A program made the position numbers and the translations under genes. This document shows positions 63,901 through 64,000 of a DNA stretch of 64,000 bases, piece by piece. Origin of the DNA: Antedon mediterranea (Eukaryota; Echinodermata; Crinoidea; Comatulida; Antedonidae); assembly GCF_964355755.1 (NCBI RefSeq), contig NC_092679.1, positions 19,460,932 through 19,524,931 on the forward strand, written 5' to 3'. The notes beneath the pieces were generated by a model that did no database searches, had not been told where the DNA came from, and saw only the letters and a list, made by a program, of their open reading frames with translations. Numbering within the stretch: position 1 is the stretch's first letter; the number at the start of each line of letters is the position of its first letter.

Positions 63901-64000
63901 AGAAAAACGAGAACTAGAGGAAAAAGAGCAAGCGCCAAGTAAACCTGGTGCTCCTTCCAAAACCGACCGTAAAAAACCCAACAGCGCAAATATTACAGAA
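21914..64000 (+). CDS. PPP4R4: Protein phosphatase 4 regulatory subunit 4, 20 coding exons, 3' end outside window
   Basis: This is a HEAT/ARM-repeat subunit that in vertebrates binds the PP4 catalytic subunit in the cytoplasm. Coding exons: 21914-22003, 24224-24297, 28434-28536, 29078-29225, 30508-30581, 32446-32552, 33119-33226, 33709-33830, 45658-45780, 46382-46479, 47805-47882, 48968-49087, 49560-49637, 50525-50608, 59461-59643, 61357-61462, 61841-61988, 62646-62790, 63645-63686, 63827 to the edge. They total 2205 nt, or 735 codons with no stop. Junctions agree with conserved protein segments such as EEIERLTVDE, LCQDIEYEVRACMCRQL, LPVKRAA..TLC and RYNRKQE. Helical repeats fill about residues 30-680. 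Exon 20 encodes a charged, Lys/Glu-rich coiled coil (KEEEEKKILELEKRELEEKE) followed by a Lys/Pro-rich tail, as in vertebrate orthologues of about 870 residues. Roughly the last 100 or more residues are outside. Intron 5 has a GC donor; all others are GT-AG. Every exon is intact, so the gene should be functional despite heavy intronic transposon load. Confidence 0.95.
22004..24223 (+). other. PPP4R4 intron 1
   Basis: It is 2220 bases long with donor GTAAAT and acceptor CTTTGCAG. Most of it is the TTAA-flanked element at 22288-23884. The remainder is AT-rich with no recognised feature. Confidence 0.85.
22288..23884. mobile_element. TTAA-flanked non-autonomous DNA transposon
   Basis: AGGGGGGTTCCGGGTTTAAAAT at 22288 is matched by ATTTTAAACCCAGAATCCCCCT ending at 23884. 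TTAA lies immediately outside at 22284-22287 and 23885-23888. TTAA duplication points to the piggyBac or Kolobok superfamilies. No transposase frame is present in the 1597 bp, so it is a deletion derivative or MITE-like relative. Confidence 0.75.
24534..24733 (+). repeat. Dispersed repeat F, copy 1
   Basis: GTTGGTATTTGTGGCAGCCAGACATAAGATCAAAGGACTGTTACGAG and flanking blocks recur, reverse-complemented, at 48131-48365. Both copies start and end with the same GGACACTGAGCT-like blocks, but their middle parts differ. Confidence 0.7.
24931..25074 (+). repeat. MITE-1 copy 5
   Basis: It has the core ACATGATGATGTCATATGACTTCCATATTTGGGCATATCACAC and right end TTTGATGGTGTAGGCATAGCTTTA. The left terminus is diverged. 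Confidence 0.85.
26283..26665 (-). repeat. Dispersed AT-rich repeat (family E), copy 2, inverted
   Basis: ATTGTCTGTCAGACAATTTTGG and TTTATTTTGTCATTTTATA are reverse complements of the family blocks at 2200-2500 and 28745-29000. Confidence 0.5.
27531..27719 (+). repeat. MITE-2 copy g
   Basis: It has full termini TAAGCGTGGTTCCCACTAGCGACGCAACGC and GCGTTACGTTCTAATGTGAACCAAGCTTTA. Its internal order is the inverse of the neighbouring copy h. Confidence 0.9.
27774..27959 (-). repeat. MITE-2 copy h, head-on to copy g
   Basis: The termini are TTAAGCTTGGTTCCCACTAGAACG and GTCGCTAGTGGGAACCAAGCTTA. It is close to the reverse complement of copy g, 54 bases away, so the two could pair with each other as well as fold individually. 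Confidence 0.9.
28020..28172 (+). repeat. MITE-1 copy 6
   Basis: It has termini AAAGCTCTGTCTACACTAT and TTGATAGTGTAGACAGAACTTA, with a core in the same orientation as copy 1. Confidence 0.9.
28745..29000 (+). repeat. Dispersed AT-rich repeat (family E), copy 3
   Basis: AAAGACAAAATAAACGG..CCAAAAACCATTGTCTGGCAGACAATT..CAGATAAATAATTTTTG matches the 2200-2500 copy in the same orientation. It ends about 75 bases before exon 4. Confidence 0.5.
29345..29422 (-). repeat. tRNA Leu/Ser-like SINE, minus strand
   Basis: On the minus strand, GTTGAGTGGCCGAGCGGTTA (A box, 29403-29422) precedes GGTTCAAGTCTC (B box, 29350-29361) with a long-variable-arm spacing typical of class II tRNAs. It sits in intron 4. 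A tRNA fold is not complete; a SINE head is the better reading. Confidence 0.6.
29948..30122. repeat. MITE with ACAGTTAATTCTCCCAATA termini
   Basis: ACAGTTAATTCTCCCAATACCAGAC at the left is matched by TATTGTGAGAGTTGACTGT at the right. Internal ACCAGACT blocks are also repeated. About 175 bp, no coding sequence; the terminal sequence resembles pogo-type elements. Confidence 0.55.
30314..30466 (-). repeat. MITE-1 copy 7, inverted, 42 bases before exon 5
   Basis: It has termini TAGCTCTGTCTACACTATCAAAC and AGTTTGATAGTGTAGACAAAGACTA. The core GTGATATGCCCAAATATGGTAGTGATAT is inverted. Confidence 0.9.
31022..31198 (+). repeat. MITE-1 copy 8
   Basis: The full core carries two ATCACTACCATATTTGGG units, and the right end TTTGATAGTGTAGACAGAGCTA is intact. 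The left arm contains a short insertion of CAATAC repeats. Confidence 0.9.
32096..32125 (+). repeat. Poly-C tract followed by (CA)n
   Basis: About 19 consecutive C residues are followed by CACACACACACA. It is a simple repeat and a likely site of sequencing or assembly length error. Confidence 0.9.
32745..32925 (-). repeat. tRNA-derived SINE with conserved central domain, minus strand
   Basis: On the minus strand, GAGTCAAATGGCCGAGCAGTTAAGGC (A box) is followed by GGGTTTGAGGCC (B-box-like), then TCTTCTCGGATAAGGACTATAAACC..GGTCC. The last block resembles the CTCGGATGAGACGATAAACCG..GGTCC domain shared by SINEs of many marine animals (from memory). It lies in intron 6. Confidence 0.65.
33546..33660. 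repeat. Fragment of the GTAGAACC family
   Basis: GTATAACCTCTATATGTC..CCCTGAATAGAAGG..GTGTCCTCTAAATAGGAGTGG follows the family order and ends 48 bases before exon 8. Confidence 0.4.
33841..34200 (+). repeat. TAATTACTGCAGTAAAAT tandem array
   Basis: About a dozen variants of a 19-20-base unit (TAATTACTGCAGTAAAATG) fill 33841-33980 and 34060-34195. A unique segment of about 80 bases with GGTTGGTTGG and CATGTCTGACAG interrupts the array. Each unit holds the palindrome TTACTGCAGTAA. Confidence 0.85.
34361..36402. mobile_element. TA-flanked non-autonomous transposon, dimer unit 1
   Basis: CAGTACCGGACAGAATTATTGCA at the left is matched by TGCAATAATTCTGTCCTGTACTG at the right. Subterminal regions of about 150 bases rich in GTTGAA/TTCAAC and AACGCGTTGAA are inverted copies of each other. 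A third such cluster lies inside at 35508-35640. TA precedes the element at 34359-34360. CAGT termini and TA suggest the Tc1/mariner-pogo superfamily. No transposase frame is present; the two open frames of 72 and 74 codons lie in the repeat-rich parts. Confidence 0.8.
36403..38443. mobile_element. TA-flanked non-autonomous transposon, dimer unit 2
   Basis: This is a direct repeat of 34362-36402 at an offset of exactly 2041 bases; I found no mismatch in a line-by-line comparison. It lacks the first C of the terminal repeat (GTACTG|AGTACC at the junction), and TA follows it at 38444-38445. Only the outer edges of the pair carry TA. Confidence 0.85.
39718..40562. mobile_element. 845-bp TA-flanked DNA transposon (TATAAG-CGCAC type)
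   Basis: CCGTATATTTCGGTGTATAAGTTGCAC at the left matches the complement of the right end, CCATATATTTCAGTGTGTAAGTCGCAC. TA is present on both sides (39716-39717, 40563-40564). GTATAAGACGCACC blocks recur subterminally on both sides. The interior is GC-richer than the intron and has no transposase frame. Confidence 0.75.
41511..41671 (+). repeat. MITE-1 copy 9
   Basis: ATCTACACTATTAAACTTTATGTCAC and CTAGTTTGATAGTGTAGACAGCAAGCTTA bound the typical core. Confidence 0.9.
42695..43175 (+). repeat. Four-unit 120-bp tandem repeat
   Basis: The block ACCAAATTCCATATGAATCTCCTTCTTTGCCCCAGTGTCTATAT..ACCAGCAATAATTGTTTTG occurs four times, beginning near 42699, 42821, 42944 and 43065. Units differ by small indels and substitutions. 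No coding function is apparent. Confidence 0.85.
43777..44287 (+). mobile_element. 511-bp TA-flanked transposon, copy A
   Basis: GGGAGGTTCCGCAACCTTAC.. at the left and ..CGTAAGATTGCGAAACCTCCC at the right, with TA on both sides. The long subterminal arms GATAACGAAAACGGATACGTCA and its complement pair. It is non-autonomous and nearly identical to an inverted copy at 48406-48912. Confidence 0.85.
44295..44695 (+). repeat. Direct duplication of about 190 bp
   Basis: TTTAAAAGTGCACTTTGTGTATTT..GACGTTTAACAATGTAGTAC..TTCCCCTCTAA..ACTATATCAGTCAATGCTA occurs twice, from about 44302 and about 44490. The second unit has a 50-base insertion. The first lies immediately beside transposon copy A. Confidence 0.75.
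45433..45568 (+). repeat. MITE-1 copy 10
   Basis: TAAAGCTCTGTTCACACTATCAAAC and TTTAATAGTGTAGACAGAGCTTTA flank a shortened core. It ends 89 bases before exon 9. Confidence 0.9.
45925..46134. repeat. Short MITE with TACCATATTTA termini
   Basis: TACCATATTTACCGGGAGTTTATTATTCAGG at the left is imperfectly complementary to GCGTTTATTCAAAGCAGGGCATTTATTTGATTAAATATGGTA at the right. GCGTTTATTC blocks are repeated inside. It lies in intron 9. Confidence 0.5.
46987..47090. repeat. Short element ending in AATCCGCCACTG
   Basis: GGCATGGCAGATTCAGGG at the left and CTGAATCCGCCACTGATCA at the right form an inverted pair. They relate to the CAGTGGCGGATCCA ends of the element at 12155-12607. Confidence 0.45.
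47128..47271 (+). repeat. MITE-1 copy 11
   Basis: TAAAGCTCTGTCTACTCTATCAAAC and TTTGATAGTGGAGACAGCTTTA bound a diverged core. Confidence 0.9.
47546..47618 (-). repeat. tRNA-like sequence, minus strand
   Basis: On the minus strand, TTGATGATCGGCGGTATGAACGTCAGG (A-box-like) precedes GTGGGTTCGAGTCCCAACTC, a strong B box and T-arm. The 5' acceptor half is not recognisable. It is a tRNA-derived SINE head or a tRNA pseudogene in intron 10. Confidence 0.5.
48131..48365 (-). repeat. Dispersed repeat F, copy 2, inverted
   Basis: TAGGAACTCGTAACAGTCCTTTGATCTTATGTCTGGCTGCCACAAATACCAAC is the complement of copy 1 at 24534-24733. The middle part (48230-48325) is different from copy 1. Confidence 0.7.
48406..48912 (-). 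mobile_element. 507-bp TA-flanked transposon, copy B, inverted to copy A
   Basis: It is the reverse complement of 43777-44287 with few differences and has TA on both sides. It ends 55 bases before exon 12. Copies A and B lie in introns 8 and 11, on either side of exons 9-11. Confidence 0.85.
49361..49491 (+). repeat. MITE-1 copy 12
   Basis: TAAATCTCTGTCAACACTATAAAAC and TTTGATAGTGAGGCATAGCTTA flank a shortened core. It sits in intron 12, 68 bases before exon 13. Confidence 0.85.
50182..50302 (+). repeat. MITE-1 copy 13, right end missing
   Basis: The left end TAATCTCTGTTCACACTATC and the core are present. After CTTTTTTTTATCAAA the sequence returns to a copy of its own left flank (GACCACATCGTCTTG), then copy 14 begins. 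Copies 13 and 14 therefore look like a local tandem duplication. Confidence 0.85.
50323..50489 (+). repeat. MITE-1 copy 14, nearly intact, 35 bases before exon 14
   Basis: TAAAGCTCTGTCTACACTATCAAACTTTATGTGAC and GTCAAACTAATTTGATTGTGTAGACAGAGCTTTA are complete. The core has two ATCACTACCATATTT-type units. Confidence 0.95.
51470..51800 (+). repeat. 5S rRNA-derived sequence, probably a 5S-SINE (SINE3 type)
   Basis: From about 51497 to 51583 the sequence follows 5S rRNA closely: CACCGATTCTCGCCAGATCACCGAAGTTAAGCAACGTTGGGCCTGGTTAG, then CTTGGATGGG.GACC.TCTGGGAATACCGGGTGCTGTA. Box A, the intermediate element and box C of the internal pol III promoter are preserved. The 5' third is degraded and the 3' end lacks the closing stem. 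About 215 bases of non-5S sequence follow without a terminator-like T run at the expected 5S end. That fits a SINE with a 5S head better than a 5S gene. The 3' limit is uncertain. Confidence 0.7.
52465..52621 (+). repeat. DIRS left inverted terminal repeat
   Basis: These 157 bases are exactly complementary to 57721-57877 as far as I can read. The 17 bases outside it (52448-52464) are a unique left extension whose complement appears in the internal complementary region. Confidence 0.95.
52622..52993 (+). promoter_or_regulatory. DIRS 5' leader
   Basis: This is a non-coding leader between the left terminal repeat and the first frame. It contains the perfect hairpin GACTCGCctagcaaGCGAGTC at about 52833-52853. 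Promoter elements are not identified. Confidence 0.4.
52994..54589 (+). CDS. DIRS ORF1, Gag-like protein
   Basis: This is a 531-residue product if the ATG at 52994 is used; another in-frame ATG is at 52964. The N-terminus has a run of Cys pairs (CVQC, then CIKCRTC and CDVC within the first 40 residues), suggesting a zinc-binding knuckle. A Pro/Ala/Val-rich low-complexity region follows (about 50-170). After a middle globular part, the C-terminus is strongly basic and Arg/Pro/Ser-rich (from about 430), as expected for nucleic-acid binding. Position before RT and overlap with it fit the Gag role in DIRS elements. Direct sequence similarity to known Gag could not be tested. Confidence 0.8.
   Translation: MPKQECVQCRGPRTTVKWDRHMRCIKCRTCNQDNPCDVCVRWTPAKFASLPRPVERTVEVGVPEESAPVAAPVVATHDVVQREEEPVASVPLAKEVILGAAPVPAAASAAPDPNELSPALLHAIAAAVRALPRDEPTVAPAQRPPIPYYPVPPPQTPLPPFSEGASMEDDYLSDRTMVTLSDEERAASLRGPGEEGLQALVNRVLPAVLAYLGIDYSLREPKPAPSTKRFSTFGMRTPLRKSTTCPVVPLDQELIDRLDVFARDSTTTRRAAPYILSSAFPVPSTQFDKYIIAPGVPDAAKDRVREDQGVEAGKTNYLAPKAAKTEETLLAVDRAARETVRVTSISGYLLSFLADPEHPRERDDEVIALLQQITGLIADQQAFISVTSAAARRVNVLQGTDIAPAQYRRFTTSESFGAKDLFFGSFSQKEDKWAREREARRETRSRFPQKRRASRGRSGPSRPPPLFPAPVPPTQPPVPTPARPDTQASTSSRVRTPHDINRYPRPARGRPGRYDASHKSGRRPGAFARRR
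54486..56600 (+). CDS. DIRS ORF2, reverse transcriptase / RNase H with C-terminal MT-like region
   Basis: The first ATG of this frame is 54486, overlapping ORF1 by 104 bases in another frame; the product has 704 residues. Reverse transcriptase spans about 125-310. Catalytic aspartates are D184 (in SIDLKDAYF) and D250/D251 of the YLDD box. RNase H spans about 408-530 with the four acidic residues D415 (TDAS), E447, D472 (HSDN) and D523 (VADALSR). The rest contains DLFAT..N and YAFPP, typical of the region annotated as a Dam-like methyltransferase in DIRS elements; enzymatic activity there is uncertain. It copies the element RNA into the circular DNA intermediate. No stop or frameshift is present. 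The start could also be reached by frameshifting from ORF1. Confidence 0.92.
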   Translation: MTSTDIPDLHEAGPEDMTPAIRAAGVRVRSRVAGDAIGTPVPNIDGQVGGRLRRFARVWETLSEDRWILATIKNGYSIEFTSPPVSGGARSTRIPPEPLKRCALLDGLNSLLQKGAVEPVDERCAVSGHESTVFLTEKKTGDWRPILNLRSLNKRFIRPQRFRMETVSTILLGLRRGDWAASIDLKDAYFHVPIAEADRRWLRFRILDQLYQFVALPFGLSTAPRVFTRIVRTLASFFHKHGIRVFMYLDDWLVVAQSKDRLMSSLQYVLLVTEQAGFIVNREKSCLVPTQLPLYLGAQINLVTGLACPSQQRIASAMSAVRNLISARAPTAYEWLRALGCLASFVALVPYCRLRMRPLQLHLLAHYRPHIDSLHKVVPSNAFIQTHLEWWLVEGRLTVGMPIQKSLPDVRIETDASETGWGGCSKALRASGLWTVKEARSHINLLELWAVVRTLKALRPHVTGRHVLIHSDNTTVVAYINRQGGTRSPTLCFHLWRLMMWCIGNNIKLSAAHIAGSLNIVADALSRQTLCPTEWRLLPSIATLIFDHFGRPHIDLFATSDNTQLPTFCTRFRDARAWAVDALSIPWDGLWAYAFPPISLIPTVLTHIQRHPCRVLLIAPGWARQAWYPLLLDLLYDHPLRLPVREDLLTQGRAVFSLQNLQSLRLTVWPLSGISSETQAFQMALPPSRRNLVGNLLLPSTIAD
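56489..57517 (+). CDS. DIRS ORF3, tyrosine recombinase
   Basis: The frame stays open far upstream inside ORF2, but the plausible start is the ATG at 56489. This gives 342 residues and overlaps ORF2 by 112 bases. An N-terminal SAM-like DNA-binding domain occupies about 25-115. The catalytic domain spans 120-325 with R163/R164 (CKRRGEL), the HQLR box (H286, R289), W311/W312 at the second-histidine position and the Tyr nucleophile at Y321 or Y322 (TFTSYYL). The enzyme integrates the circular DNA by site-specific recombination; the TA shared by both ends is the presumed crossover. It replaces the integrase of LTR elements. Confidence 0.92.
   Translation: MAIVRDQLRDSGIPDGPAALAAKSRRESTLTVYNSRLKHFFTWCRRQQITPGLVTLGQVCAFLHYLFESGLQVRTISGYRSAIGAVTPTLKDGSTISSSSVITQLIRGMFRQRPPVKVLIPRWDVNVVLAALTRPPFEPMSKASLYNLSLKTAFLLALSSCKRRGELHALTLEPGHVRFERGGVRLVFRKDFLAKTQTLKYSPPAVFVPTITSYSAVDGDKLWCPVRALKWYIHRTKTIRDGVSHLFVTSVPPHRAAAKSTIARWVVSTIQNAYTSSDTPPPAHMHQLRAVATSWALFAGVPVADIMEAAWWRTQSTFTSYYLSDVSANLAPVATAVLKPRL
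57589..57686 (+). repeat. DIRS internal complementary region
   Basis: 57589-57633 is the complement of the left end 52448-52492 with two mismatches (GG to TT). 57632-57686 is an exact complement of the right end 57862-57916 (55 bases). The two halves overlap at one TA. The segment thus represents the complement of the fused circle junction, as required by the DIRS model in which it templates completion of the termini. Confidence 0.95.
57721..57877 (-). repeat. DIRS right inverted terminal repeat
   Basis: Complement of 52465-52621. The unique right extension 57878-57916 follows and ends in GGTTTGTGTA. Confidence 0.95.
59683..60975 (+). repeat. Minisatellite, 29-bp and 39-bp units, about 40 copies
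   Basis: The short unit is TCTTTGTGTCCAATGG followed by TTAGCTACCATGG. The long unit has an extra TTAGCTATGG. Long units dominate the first 380 bases; short units make up nearly all the rest. The open frame across the long units arises from their 39-base period and is not a gene. Confidence 0.95.
61183..61322 (-). repeat. MITE-1 copy 15, inverted, 34 bases before exon 16
   Basis: TTAAGCTCTGTCTACACTATCAAAG and ATAGTGTAGAGAGAGCTTA bound an inverted core with GGTAGTGATCTGACATCATTGTGTCC. Confidence 0.9.
61610..61800. repeat. Fragment of the GTAGAACC family in intron 16
   Basis: GTAGAGCCTTCAGAGGAGACCTTCGTGCC and AAAGTGTCCCCTTAATAGGAGTG recall the dispersed family. The intron is only 378 bases and is mostly this fragment. 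Confidence 0.4.
61998..62136 (+). repeat. MITE-1 copy 16, starting about 9 bases after the exon 17 donor
   Basis: TACACTATCAAACTATATGTGATG.., the full core and ..CTAGTTTGATGTAGACAGAGCTG are present. Only the outer left terminus is missing, apparently where it meets the donor site GTAAGATT. Confidence 0.85.
62887..63032 (-). repeat. MITE-1 copy 17, inverted
   Basis: TAAAGCTCTGTCTACACTATCAAACTAG and AAGTTTGATAGAGTTTTA bound an inverted core with two GGTAGTGATATG-like units. A B-box-like GGGTTCAAATCCCA lies just upstream at about 62833. Confidence 0.9.

Overview
The window is animal genomic DNA. It is AT-rich, with spliced genes, GT-AG introns of up to 11.8 kb and very many short transposons. 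The gene families, the frequent TAGGCC-type motifs and the repeat spectrum suggest a marine invertebrate deuterostome, most likely an echinoderm. That placement is inference from memory, not from a search.

Two host genes were rebuilt exon by exon. On the minus strand (12001 down to 8848) is a complete three-exon gene for a glycoprotein hormone alpha-2 subunit (GPA2, thyrostimulin alpha): 123 residues with a signal peptide and all ten cystine-knot cysteines. On the plus strand (21914 to beyond 64000) is PPP4R4, a HEAT-repeat regulatory subunit of protein phosphatase 4. Twenty coding exons give 735 codons in one continuous frame, and the 3' end lies outside the window. Intron 5 of PPP4R4 starts with GC instead of GT. 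The two genes diverge, with about 9.7 kb of repeat-bearing DNA between them.

Layout: 1-8.8 kb, repeats and unassigned DNA downstream of GPA2; 8.8-12 kb, GPA2 with MITE-filled introns; 12-21.7 kb, intergenic DNA with SINEs, MITEs, tandem repeats and a cluster of four perfect hairpins; 21.9-64 kb, PPP4R4. Intron 1 holds a TTAA-flanked transposon. Intron 8 holds a head-to-tail dimer of a 2041-bp transposon, an 845-bp TA-flanked element and several tandem arrays. Intron 14 holds a 5S-rRNA-derived SINE and a complete, apparently intact DIRS-type tyrosine-recombinase retrotransposon. Intron 15 holds a minisatellite of about 40 units.

Two palindromic MITE families dominate: one of about 150 bp with 17 copies (called MITE-1 here) and one of about 160-190 bp with about 8 copies (MITE-2). 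Thirteen of the 17 MITE-1 copies lie in PPP4R4 introns, several within 8-42 bases of a splice site. Inverted copies of a 510-bp element flank exons 9-11.

No bacterial-type system, CRISPR array or operon is present. The most unusual items are the intact DIRS element with its exact internal complementary region, the transposon dimer bounded by one pair of TA dinucleotides, the sequon-less GPA2, and the hairpin cluster at 13.6 kb.
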